A stretch of 64,000 nucleotides of DNA from Cenococcum geophilum 1.58 (Eukaryota; Ascomycota; Dothideomycetes; Gloniales; Gloniaceae). This document shows, piece by piece, positions 1-11,980 of this stretch. The stretch spans positions 1,115,112 to 1,179,111 of the forward strand of contig KV748229.1 in the NCBI GenBank assembly GCA_001692895.1, read 5' to 3'. The position numbers were made by a program, and so were the translations under genes. The notes under the pieces are model-generated. The model worked only from the letters and a program-made list of their open reading frames with translations. It ran no database searches and was not told the origin of the DNA. The stretch's first letter is position 1, and the number at the start of each line of letters is the position of its first letter.

Positions 1-858
1 CTAATTTAGAGCCTAGGGATACTAAGGATAGCAATAAAAGTTAAGATAAACGTTCTCCTTACTAGTCTCCTGCTCGTACTAGTCCTTCTAGCTTTTATTA
101 TACTAAAAAGAATATTAATAAAAGTGCTAATACTTCTAGGGATAGAAGTCCTAATAATACCATTAATGATAACGTTAAGATAAAAGAGGAGGCTCCTATT
201 ACTACTGCTAGTATTTAAGTTATTATCTAGTTCTTCCCTTCTTCTTATAAAATAGCTTTTTATAGTGCTTCTTAAGTGCCTCTAAAATGCCCTCTTATTA
301 GGAATGCCTTTATTCTAAGCTTTAGTAGCAATTTATATAAAGGTAGTGCACTATTATAATCCCCATATATAATAAACGGGTAGTATTCCTATAGGTAGTT
401 TACAATTTCTTAAAAATTTTAATTCTTTATAGGCTGTCTTTTTGCCCCTCTTTATACTATTAACTCTACTATATATCTCTAGTGCCAGACTAGATACTCC
501 CTTTTTATCCCTAGGGGTCTTTCTAAATCCTTAAGACCTCTTCTTATATTGCTACTACTTATTCTTAAACAGCGTCTTCTTTAGATAATATCCCTAGTAG
601 TACTTCTATAAATTTTATAGGCTTCCCTTTATAGGGTTCTAGGATCCCTATTATAATAGCAAAACATTTCTATTCTTAATACCTATACTTAATCTTATAG
701 TTTTAATTTATAGGGTCTTCCCTATTATCTTATCTATAGTATATCCGGAACTATTACTAAATCTTTACCTTTAGTCCTTAGGAAGGTTTTAATTACTATA
801 TTATATCCTAGCTAAAGGTGCTCCTTAGGTTCCTAACTATTATACGCCTAAAAGTATC

Positions 859-1071
859 TGTTCGGATCACGGTAGGGGGGGTTTTTAGTCTCAATTGATT
901 TCTTCTCTTTTTCGCAGAGGATCGTAGGGATCGCGGTGCCTAAATAGGGGGGGGCTGAGGTCGGACTGTCTATCGGGCCGTAGGTGGTCAGGTGACCTAC
1001 GCTACGCTATGCGGCCCCTGCCGCATACGCTCTGCGCGTAACACTATTTATAACCTCTACTTATACAAATA
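859..1071. mobile_element. Solo LTR (213 bp) inside B1
   Basis: GC-rich block that interrupts the homology between B1 and its relative at 23,460-23,580. It begins TGTTCGG and ends ACAAATA (ACAAACA before RIP), and is flanked by the direct repeat GTATC at 854-858 and 1072-1076. It is much less AT-biased than its surroundings, so it arrived after most RIP of B1 or escaped it. No internal coding region is present, as expected after LTR-LTR recombination. Confidence 0.7.
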
Positions 1072-1172
1072 GTATCCTTTCTAATAAATTAAGAATTCGC
1101 GCTTTTTTTAGCGCCATCTTTAGTCTAGAATATCTTCTATATTCTATTTTAGTTCCTTATTAATTTTACTAG

Positions 1173-1598
1173 TATAATGGAACCTTATAGCAGGAACTAC
1201 AATAGGCTCGTTATTAGGCTAGGTATATAGGAAATGTAAGTATAAAAGTTAACAACGTAATAATAACTAGTGGAGTGGTTGCCTAATAGATTAACTTTAA
1301 TTATATTCTAAGAATTACTATAAGGAAGGAACTATCTAGGTAGGGACTAAGAGTCCTTAAATATATAACCGTACTCCTAAGAAATCCTTCTTATATATAA
1401 TATACGTGTGCTCTATCTACTCTATTACGGATTATACAGATCCTATAGATTATATAGATTATATTATATAACCTTAGTTACCATCCCTCGTTATATAGCT
1501 CTATTAGTTCTATCCTAAACTATATCTAAATTAACTAACTAGCTTCTTCTAACTCTTCCCTAAGTGGTTATAATATTATACTTAAAGCGTCTATAACA
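1173..1598 (-). repeat. 3' LTR of Gypsy A
   Basis: 426 bp, direct copy of 8592-9017. Differences between the two are mostly C/T and G/A, as RIP produces. On the minus strand this is the downstream LTR. Confidence 0.9.
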
Positions 1599-1609
1599 CT
1601 ATCTCCCTT

Positions 1610-4600
1610 CTTTTTATCTTTGTCCTTAAAGATTCCTAATATCTCTAAGTTATTTACTAGAGGTGTAATATCCGTCTAATTAATTTAGTTAATATTATTG
1701 CTTATTATACCTAAAGCAATTTCTTCTTTCTTAACTGCTTGTTATATTCGCACTATCGCTATAATATTATCTCTTAGTGAGATTATACTATCTCCGTGTT
1801 CTCGCTGTTTAAAAAAGGGGTTGGTTTATATTATATTAGCAAACCTATCTTTACGACAACTGTCCTCTTACTTAGAGTACATTAAAGCGAATATTTATTT
1901 ATCTTATAATATTCGCTCTGTCTCTAATACTAAATATACACAATTTATTACTTTTAATAGTTATCTAGTTCCCTAATTAATTTGTCTTAGGGTCTTATAT
2001 TTAATTTATTACTACGCGGCTAGATAATAAACTATCTATTACTCTAGTAGAACTACGCTAATCCTAGGACGCTAAATATAAGGCTGCTAATACTTAGTAA
2101 CGGGCCCTTAAGTCTCGTCTAGTGGCGTTCGCTTAGTTAATCCGTCTTAAAAAGGTGCGTAAGAAGGTCCGTTTTAAGGAGTAGAAACTTATAAAATAGG
2201 GTCTATAGGAGCTTAGTAATAAAAGAACGGATTTTCTTCCAACTAAAAAGGAAATAGATCTAAGTAGTTCAGTAACTACTCTTCTTAAGTCCCCCTTAGG
2301 TGGCTTATTTTTTAGCAATCCTTTTTTATTAATACTACCTAACCTAATCTCTTCTAATACTCCTATACCTTTCCTATAGCGTTCTTTAGGTTCTCTAGTA
2401 GCTCCTAAGTAGTCTTAGTATAGCCTATTTACTTTACCTTATACTATATTTTATCGTTAATATCCTTATAGTTAATAATCTTTAAAACTTACTATTTATC
2501 TTCTTCCTGTCCTCTATATATATCTGCTTTATAGGCTAATAGCTTAACATTCCTATATACTAGCTCTAGTATTGCAATATACTATATAGGGTAAATCTTT
2601 ATTTTAGCTAGTAGGTTTAACTTAAACGTAACTAGTAAAATCCTTTACTTAATTTTAAAAGGTCCTAGTCTAATATAGTCTAACTTCTTACTTAGTCGTT
2701 AACACTTAAAATTTTTATATAGTAGCTATACTTTATCTCCCTCCTTAAGATCTAGTCCCTTAGATCTCTTAGCATTATAGTACCTTTTTATTCTTTACTA
2801 TATTGTCTTTACTATTTCTATAAGGTTCTTATAAAGATTTATTAGTATCTTTATTCTTTACTTAGCTATACTACTTGTCTTCTTTACTTAATGTAGCAAT
2901 AGCGATATTCTTAGCTTATATCCGTAATTCGCCTTAAATAGTAACGTACCTATTCCTTCTTATAGTGTTATATTATATGCAAACTATATAACTAATAATA
3001 GTAATACCTAATTATTCTATATATAATTAATATAGTGTTTTAAATACTGCTCTAGTGTCTAATTTAGTCTTTCTATTTAACCGTCTGTCTGTAGATAATA
3101 TATAGTAAAAGTTACTACTCTAACTTCTTACTCCGCTAAGAATACCTCCTAAAATGCTGCTATAAATCTTAGATCCATATCTAATATAATCTTACTTAGT
3201 GCTCTATATCTTATAAACACTTCCTTAATATAAATTCTAGTAATATCTTCTACTAATATCTCTTCTATATATGCTATAAAGTATCCCTACTCTATAAACT
3301 TATCCACTATTACTAAGATTGCGTTATAATCTTGTCCGGTAATAGGATCTTTTAACTTTAGTAACTTAATAATAAAGTCCTATAATATAACTTCCTATAA
3401 TCTCTCTAGTATTTTAACTGGTTATAGCCCTTTATATGGCTTATATCTTATTAGTTTATTTCTTTAGCAATCTAGATATTCCTTTATAATTCTTTATACT
3501 AAGCCCTAGATTCCGTTAATAATATACTCCTCCTAAAGTCTTATAACTAAGCCTGTGGCTCCGTTATATCCTTAAGTTAATCCCTTATAGAATTCTTCCA
3601 TAAATTACTCTGCTATGCTTCTTAGGATATACTTTACTTCTTAGTTCTTGTATATATCCGTTTATAGATCTTTTAGTTATACTTTTAGAATCCTTTATAC
3701 CTAAAAGCTTTTTAGTATTTTATAGACTTTATCTAATTCTTCTTAAGTTACTATAATTTTCGGATAATTATATCTAATTAACCCGTCTATATCTTTTTAT
3801 AGTAAAGCCCCTAATAGCTTCTTATTATTTTATAGTTTAGCTTTATAACTTAAAGTATCTGCTTATATATTATCTATATCCTTAGTATACTAAATCTTAA
3901 AATAGTATTCTATAAGTATCTCTGCCCATCTAACCTATCTCTAGTTAAGTTCCTTAGTTATTAGGAATCCTATTAGGTTTTTATAATCCGTCTTAACTAT
4001 AAATAGTTTCTTTATACCTTATAAGAATGCTCTTTATTTCTTTAGTACTATAACTATACCTAATAACTCTTTATTATAGATGTTATAGTTTAACTCTAAT
4101 AGTGTTATTTTCCGACTATAGTATACCACTAGGTGCTATTTATCTTAATATTTCTATATAAAGCACGCCCCTAGTATATAGTCTAATATATCTGTTTTTA
4201 TAACTGTCTCTAGTTCTAGTTAATAGATCTTAAGAACTGGCTCCTAGGTAAATAACTTTTTAACTTTTTTAAAGAGTTCCTTTTATTCCTTTCCCTATGC
4301 CTATAGTTTTTCTTTCTTTATTAACCGCGTAAATAGTTTAATATCCTTTAACTATTACGCTATAAACCTTCTATAGTAATTACAAAACCCTAGAAACGAT
4401 CTTAACTATATAACGTTCTCTAGTTTCTACTAATTTACTATAGCCTTAATCTTTTTTAAATCTATACTAATTTAATAATAAATTTAATGAAATCGGTCTT
4501 CCTAGTAAAGAACTCGTATTTTTTAATTGCTACTAGCATCTGTTCTTCCTATAGTCTCTTTAAAACCTATTTAATATATTCCCCGTATTCTTCCTTACTT

Positions 4601-7600
4601 ATTAAGTAGATAATATTATTATTAAGGTATACTATAATAAATTCATCTAAGTGTTCTCCTAATATATTATTAATACGCTTTTAGAACATTACTAGTGCGT
4701 TTATAAGCCTAAATTATATAACTAATAGCTTATATAGTCCTTCCTTTAACCTAAAGGCTGCCTTTTATTTGTTGCCTTCTTTAATCCTAATCTAATAGTA
4801 CGCCCATCTTAGATCTATCTTTGTAAAGATTTGCGCGTTACCTATCCTGTCTTAGATTTCGCTAATTAAGGGTAAAGGATATCTATCCTTTTTAGTAATG
4901 CTGTTTAATTATCTATAGTTAATATATAGCCTTAGTTTACTATTCTTCTTTAGTATAAATAGTACTAAATAACCTACTAATAACTATAATGGTCTAATAT
5001 ATCCCTTTTATAGATTCTCCTAGACGAACTCTTTTAATTCTCTACTTTCTTCTTTAGTAAGCTTATAGATTAGAAAGAACCTTAAACTTATTCTTAGTTC
5101 CAATTCTATCTTATAATCCTATACTATATACTTTAATAGCTTTTTACTTTCCGGTAACTTTATAGGTTGCTCCTACTTAGTACTATACTAACTTAGCTTA
5201 TTATCGCATCTTACAGCATTAAGTATCCCTAATATTAACCTAACCTATGACCTAATTAATCTTTAGATTGTATTCTTGTAACTAAGGTATTCTTAGTACT
5301 GCCTTATTATTTTCTAATAGTAATATATTAAAAGACATCTTAATTTATCTTCCTTTAATAGTTAACTAAATAGGTCCTATTTTAAGATTAATAATACCTC
5401 CTCTATAGGCTATTAGATCTCCTAAAATTGTTATTAATGGGTAAGGATGCTCCTTTTTCCTATATAGTAAACCTATCCTTTTAACTACTACTAGCGAGAT
5501 ATAGTTCCTTATTACTCTACTATCTATTAGTGCCTTAAACTATTAATCCTATTACTTAACTTATAAATTTAAATATTATCCTTAAATTCCTTTAAGGGTC
5601 TAAGGCTCTACTACTAGTTCCCTTTAGTCCCGTAGGCCTCTACTTTTCCTAACTATTAGCTGCTTAATCCTATTTATACTTAATCCAACTTTAGCTAATA
5701 CTTAGTTCGCTTTTTATCTTTAATATACTATAGACACGTATTCTCTAGGCATTCCCATTACTATTATTTATCTAGGTATTCTTCCGTAAGGAATCTTTCT
5801 AGTTAAAGTATTAAGTTACCTAACTCTTAGACTTCTACTAGATGCCAGCTATATATATACTTAGTATTCCTATATTTTTGCTTTTCCGTCATCTAATATA
5901 TTCTAGTAGAATACTTTTAGTACTTATCCTTTAGTACTTTATGTATATTATACGTATTATCTATATATACGATCTATAATAGCGTATAATATACTTGGTA
6001 TCTTAGGTTAACTCTTAGTTCGTTTTTATCCTTAAGTTTAAACCTCTACCGTGTTAATCTAAATGTTATAACTTTATTCGCAGGTACTAAGATACGTCTT
6101 TTACTTCTCTAGTCCTCTAAACGCTCCTCTAGATCTTTCGATATTATAATTAAGGCTCCTTTAATATGACTTATAGCCTTTTCTATAATTGGGTAGTCTT
6201 AGATAACTTTCTCGTCTAACTATATATAGAAATCTTCCTACTTATTATTGTGCCTTTGCCTATACTACCTTTAGTATAGCTACTAGAGTATATACGGTTC
6301 GTTTATAAGGAAGTATCTTTTTATTACTGCGTTGTAACAGCCCTTAGTATATTATTCTTTAAACCTAGTTAGAATCCCTAGATCCTCTTCATTTTCTAGT
6401 TTAGTAAGCCACTTAGCTCTTAATATGCCTACTCTTAGCCTATTAATAATTTTTTGTACTAGTGCTCTGTCCCTTATACGTCCTAATATACTAAATCTCT
6501 TATCTAGTTTCTGTTCTTACTATATAATAATTCTTACTCTAAATTCTTTTATAGTTTCCTTTAGTTTATGTCTCGCGCTTAAATCCTTAAAGTCGTCTTA
6601 CTTCTTAATCTTAGTATTAATTTTTTAATCTTTAGGCTAAACACTATATTCCCCTAGTAAGTCCTCTAGGTCTATATATCTGTCTCCTAATCTAATTACT
6701 ATTTAAATTATAGATTCTCTAATCTATAAAAAAGCCTCTTACCTCTTGCTTATAGGTGTCCTAATTTATACTCCAAATTCTTAATCCCTTAGATTCTTTA
6801 ATCCTAAGCTTGCTTTTAACCTAAGCTTGGCTCCTACCTTAGTTTAATTAGGCTTACTTAGTGTTCTTATCTTATCTTAAGAGTCTTATGCCTATAGGAA
6901 CCTTTATCCCAAGCTTATTTATATATCTTTAAACTAAGCTACTACTCTACTCTATCGGTTTTCGTCTATTATGGGTCCTTAAGCTTACCTTATCTTATCT
7001 TATCTTAAGAATCTTAAGCCTTTAGCCTTTTACCTTTATTAAGTACCGAAGTAGTTTGCTATCCTACTCCTCTTACGTCTTGTGAAGTAATAGACATTAT
7101 ATCTAGTAGGGTCTTAATCCCTACTAATATTCCCTATTTTATAGTGGAATTATCCTCTGCCTTTAGTATAATATCTTAAAGGTCCGCATACTCCTAGTAA
7201 GCTACTTTTATTGCCTTATCGTTATAAAATGTTTCGCCTATGTTAAAGTTATTGTCTTTAATGTCTAATCTATAAACTAGTTCGTTGGTTTCTCTATAAT
7301 CTATAAATTTTAGCTCCTATAGCTAATAGCTTACGCCGTACTTAGCGTCTTTATAAATTTGGTATATATTATTATAACAAAATATAAAACTTCTAATTAA
7401 ACATTCTCTTGTTCCTTGTAGTATATTATTATCCCTTTATATATATATATTTTCTACTATTAGTCTAGTTCCCTTTATTATATAGTAACTCTAACTATCT
7501 TTATAATTCCTTATAAAGTAACCCTATTTTCCACAATTTATGCAAGCTCCGTCTTTAAACTATTAACTTTACTATAAAGTCCGCCTAAACGTCTTCTGCT

Positions 7601-8480
7601 ACTAAGATCCCTAGTTTAGCCTCTGCTCTTTAGTTCTATAATTACTAGATCCTTAACCTCTAGGTTTTTATAGTTTTTTACTCTATCTCTTATAGGCTTC
7701 TTTAGTACCACTTAGGTCTATTAGCTCTGCGCTATACTATATTTTCTAACTTTACTTTAATTATTGCATACTCTGCGCCTTATATAACTATAGAACTCCA
7801 TCCTAACCTCTTTTAATCTATTCCCTTTAGTAGATCTAATTATTAATCTTAATTACTTAATCTATTAGTTCCCTTAGGGTATCCGCATCTTCTATTAGGA
7901 TAATTACGTCCTAGACTTTAGCCTTAAGTCCTTACTTATACTATACTATAAGCGCCCTATTATTCCACTTAACTTATATAGCCAGCGTCTAGAACTGTGT
8001 TATATACTTAATTACTAAAGTTTATTACGTAATGTCTTAGAGTTTTTTTTCCGCCGTAGTTGTTAATTCTAGGTCTCTAAACATTTATATAAGTCGCTCT
8101 GCGAATCCTTTCTAGCTTAAGAACATAAATTATATATTTTAATTAGTGGTCGTTATTCTATTTATTTATATCTCCGTAAGATAAGGTTTAAATCACTCTA
8201 GTACTCTTCCTAACAGGAATAGTCCCGCATAGGCTATTTAATCCATAGGTATTAGTAGCTTTACCCCTTCTTATAAAACTTTAAAGTGCATTTACGTAAG
8301 AAATCCTTTAAGCTTTAATCTTTCTCCTAAGAATCTCTTAATAGATAGTAACTTAACCTTCGCTGCTTTAATCCCATTAACCCTTTCTTCTAACGCTGTA
8401 TTATTAGCTATTAACTAGTTAATTACCTCTTATAACTGTTTAACCGTTACAGGTTACTATAAGTTAGTATCTGCCATACT
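1610..8480 (-). pseudogene. Gypsy A gag-pol relic
   Basis: Minus-strand gag-pol coding remnant. Visible landmarks are a gag N-terminus (MADT) near 8,478, the text RFLGERLKLKGFLT typical of Gypsy gag near 8,300, ACINCGK of the zinc knuckle near 7,520, the aspartic protease motif near 5,520, and the RT active-site text VYLNNNIIY near 4,630, in which both catalytic Asp codons have become Asn. Stops are dense and no open frame above about 90 codons remains. Confidence 0.8.
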
Positions 8481-8591
8481 AGTATCTGCTAACCTTAAAG
8501 TAGTTGCCGCCGTCAATGGCGTTGTGGTGGCTACTTTTGGTAGTATATTATTTAACTTACTATATTTAATACCGTAACTAAGTAGTAATTA

Positions 8592-9017
8592 TATAACGGA
8601 ACCTTATAGTAGGAACTATAATAGGCTTATTATTGGGCTAGGTGTGTAGGAAATATAAGTATAAAAGTTAACAACGTAATAATAACTAGTGGAGTAGTTG
8701 CCTAATAGATTAACTCTAATTATATTCTAAGAATCACTATAAGGAAGGAACTATCTAGGTAGGGACTAAGGGTCCTTAAATACATAACCGTACTCTTAAG
8801 AAATTCTTCTTGTATATAATATACGTGTACTCTATCTACTCTATTATAGATTATACAGATCCTACAGATTATATAGATTATATTATGTAACCTTAGTTAC
8901 CATCCCTCGTTATATAGCTCTATCAGTTCCATCCTAAACCGTGCCTAAATTAACCAACTAGCTTCTTTTAACTCTTCCCTAAGTAGTTATAATATCGTAC
9001 TTAAAGCGTCCGTAATA
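8592..9017 (-). repeat. 5' LTR of Gypsy A
   Basis: 426 bp, direct copy of 1173-1598. It is followed on its right by the target duplication ACTAG (9018-9022), after which B1 integrase sequence resumes. Confidence 0.9.
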
Positions 9018-11316
9018 ACTAGGGGGTAGTAGTTCCGTACTATCTCTTCTCTAATATAGCTCTAGTAAGGAAATATAAAATATAGGATATATTAAATATA
9101 ATTTCAGCAATTCCAATTTATAGGCTTAATTTCCTTTAGTTTTTCTAACTATTTTAAAGGGTCCGAGCTACTAGTAATCCTGCTTCTTTTTAATATATTT
9201 TATTTAGATATTTTTTATAAATAGTAAGACTTTATCTCCTATTTTAAATTCTTTTAGTATATTTTATTATAGTACCTTTTTTTTACACGGCCTAAGCGTC
9301 TAGTAAGTGCTTTTTAAGTTCTTTTTTACGAATTCTTACCCGCCTAATTCCCCCAGACATTACTAGTGCCTCCCTTTTAGGAATACTATCCTTAACATTT
9401 TTGGGGTTATTTGCTTTTACCCCAAACAATGCTTTATAAGGGGTCATTTTTATACTACTATAGATGCTTATATTATATATATATTGCGCTAAAGCTAACT
9501 ACAATGTCTAATTATCCTGTTAATAATTAATATAGCAGCGGAGGTAGTGTTCTAATAACGCGTTTAGACGCTTTATTAGCCTATCTCTTTATAGGTAAAA
9601 GGTAGTACTTATCCTTTGCTGTATTTTTAATAAGAGATAGAATAAAGACTAGAATGCGCTATTAAATATAGTACCTCTATTAGATATAATTCCCCTTAAC
9701 GTGCTAAATAAGAGCCACCGTTTTAAAAACAGGTCTGCTAGTTCTATTGCTATAATTATTATTATAATAGCAAAGTACCCTAAGAACTTTATATATCTAT
9801 TAACGATTACTAAAATAGCATTAGCAACCTCTCCCGTTCTTATTTTAGTAGGGGGTAAGCCTATTATTAAATCTATTATTAATTTTAATATAGGTCCCTA
9901 CGGAATAGGAAGCACTATTACGGGACTCACACGTTCTTACGTCCCTACGCGTTTTGACGTTCTTAACCCGTGCTCACGTTCGTCCCAAGACACCTACGCA
10001 CGTTCCCCTATAACCCCTATTTATACCCGTACCTGGTATATAAAGACTCTTCTTCTTTATCTAAATGTCTTTGTATTAACCACGCATAGTTACGCGTACG
10101 TAACCTTCTTCAATTACTACTCTGTTTAGTACATTGTATTCTAGCTCGTACCTATTTCCGTAACTAGTACTAATAACTCACTATATAGGTAATATCTAGA
10201 TATCTATACCCTTTAGCACGTATTATATCTTAATATATAGTCCTTAACCTCTTTAGACATTCTATCCTAAAAGTATTTCCTTTAAACGGCCTTAAGGGTT
10301 CTATTAGCACCATAGTAACCCTTAAGAGGGTTATTATAGAAGACTTTTAAAATTTCGTCTTAAACCGCTTAGTCCTTTAGAATATATATAGCACCCTTAA
10401 AGCGTAATAAACCCTTTTAGTCTTATTACTATAGCTTCTTAGTAACTCTAGCTAAGTTAGTTTCTACTATATCTTTCTACCTCTCTCTAGAAATAAAGGC
10501 GCCCTCTATTATACTTAAAGAAGAAGATCTAAAAAGGTTTTATATAGATTACTTATATAGATATAAGGCGTAGCATAAGACGTTTTAAACCATTAGTGCT
10601 AGTAGATTCTCCTACTATTATATAGTATACCACGCTGCAAATAGGTATCTTACTTATCCCCTTTAGATCTGGATATTTATAGCTAATACGCCGTTAAGTT
10701 AAAGGTGCCGTAATACCCCTAGTATATTCTATAGAATTCTTACTAATTTTAGAGTACGCTAACTTTATAATATCTACCTAGCCTATAGCCTAGTCTGTAA
10801 CTATATCCTACAGCTCTATAATTATAGCGCTTTATAGTTATATCGCTAGGACCTTTACCTTACTATAAAATTCTATAATTTTAGGGAAAGAGTCTTTTTT
10901 CTTTTTAAGCAAATTTTGCAATATAGGGATTATTTCCCCTATACTATCCTAGATCCTTTTTATTTTATAATCTAAACGTCTTAATAACCTATTAGCGGGA
11001 TTTATCTTTCCTAGGCGGTATATAATTTTAAAGTTATATTATAATAGTGTCTTTACCTATCTAGCTTATTAACTGCTTAATACCTTTATAGTTATAAAGT
11101 ATTTTAGGTTATTATAGTCTATAAGGACTTTAATAGGGTAATTGCTTTCTATACAATAATATCGCCAGTACTTTATTACTATAACTATTATAAGCAACTC
11201 CTAGTTATGCGTTATATAACGCTATTTTATAAGGGTTATTTATCTTAACTAAAACGCTATAGAATGCTATTTTCCGTCTTTTAATTAAGATATAATTACC
11301 CCTAGGGTAAAGCTAG
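9018..11316 (-). pseudogene. B1 integrase/RNase H segment between insertions A and C
   Basis: Minus-strand pol relic. The integrase C-terminal text LGPFKIVRKTKGN at about 9,170-9,110 is shared with B2 at about 23,300, and the HHCC-side text FYNNPLKGYYGANRTLKAV lies near 10,300. It is interrupted at about 9,890-10,140 by non-homologous, more GC-rich DNA. The 142-codon open frame on the plus strand at 9701-10129 is antisense to this relic and is not a gene. Confidence 0.75.
9890..10140. mobile_element. Unidentified GC-richer insertion in B1 integrase
   Basis: The block breaks the B1 integrase between the text YGNRYELE and the following conserved strand. It is rich in ACG/CGT and carries a TATATAAAG box. 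Size and composition fit a solo LTR, but I could not fix its ends or find a clean target duplication. Confidence 0.4.
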
Positions 11317-11534
11317 TGTATAATTACAGCACCTAGTATACAAACGCGTGTTCACGCGTTCGTGCACTAACCACCTATATGCTAACTAATTAAGGGGGAG
11401 GCGCGTTAGTATATAGACCATGTAGTCTACCTTAATAGAATTGATAGTCACCACCATCCCAAAGAGCATACGATACTATACGTATTTCGTGCCCCGGGAT
11501 ATAACTTACTTATGCTATTAAATTAGTACGAACA
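11317..11534 (+). repeat. 5' LTR of Copia C
   Basis: 218 bp, direct copy of 17197-17414 with mainly C/T and G/A differences. Preceded by GCTAG. Confidence 0.9.
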
Positions 11535-11796
11535 CTGATTAGTGAGCGCGTACAGATCAGCAATCACTCGACACCTCCCCCCGAGCGATACTCGATAGCG
11601 ACTACCCGTTTAGACTCCTAGTACGACCTGCTAGAAGGTCAGAAGTTGGGGATTACGGACTATCACCAACTCTGTATACTTATTTAAGTCTTAGTACGGT
11701 TTACTGGAAGTTATAGACGCGAATACAGACCTATACGGAACCCCCTACCCTCCTTTAATACCTCTAACCTCTCTTAGACCCCTTACGGAGACCCCC

Positions 11797-11917
11797 TACC
11801 CTTCTGCGAACTACTACGGACCTATTAACTACTTTTACGGACCGTTATAAAGCCTCTTACCCTTCCGCGAACTGTTACGGACCCACTAATCGATTTTACG
11901 GACCGTTATAAGACCTC
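11797..11917 (+). repeat. 61-bp tandem repeat in the Copia C leader
   Basis: Two adjacent units of about 61 bp (from 11797 and from 11858), each opening TACCCTTC and ending with a TTTTACGGACCGTTATA core. They lie between the 5' LTR and the gag start at 11,981. The leader and coding region of this element repeat TACGGAC unusually often. Confidence 0.65.
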
Positions 11918-11980
11918 CTCCACCCGCTATAAGCTACTACTACCTACTACAGCTTATACAGACATACTACGCTATATAAA

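Larger units (their letters stand above)
1173..9017 (-). mobile_element. Full-length Gypsy LTR retrotransposon A (RIPed)
   Basis: Complete Ty3/Gypsy element of 7,845 bp on the minus strand, inserted in B1. Two direct LTRs of 426 bp (1173-1598 and 8592-9017) are flanked by a perfect target duplication ACTAG (1168-1172 and 9018-9022). Terminal inverted bases are TGTAACGGA and TCCGTAACA before RIP. A purine tract lies just inside the left (3') LTR. Reading leftward: gag starting near 8,478 with a zinc knuckle near 7,520, protease-like ALIDS near 5,520, reverse transcriptase with YLNN (YLDD mutated) near 4,630, then RNase H and integrase. Stops throughout make it inactive. Confidence 0.9.

Noticed and set aside
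1698..1976. 92-codon plus-strand open frame
   Set aside because: It lies antisense within RIPed Gypsy A next to its 3' LTR; Leu/Ile/Ser/Tyr-rich composition reflects AT bias.
9701..10129. 142-codon plus-strand open frame
   Set aside because: It is antisense to the B1 integrase relic and crosses a non-homologous insertion; composition is that of RIPed DNA.
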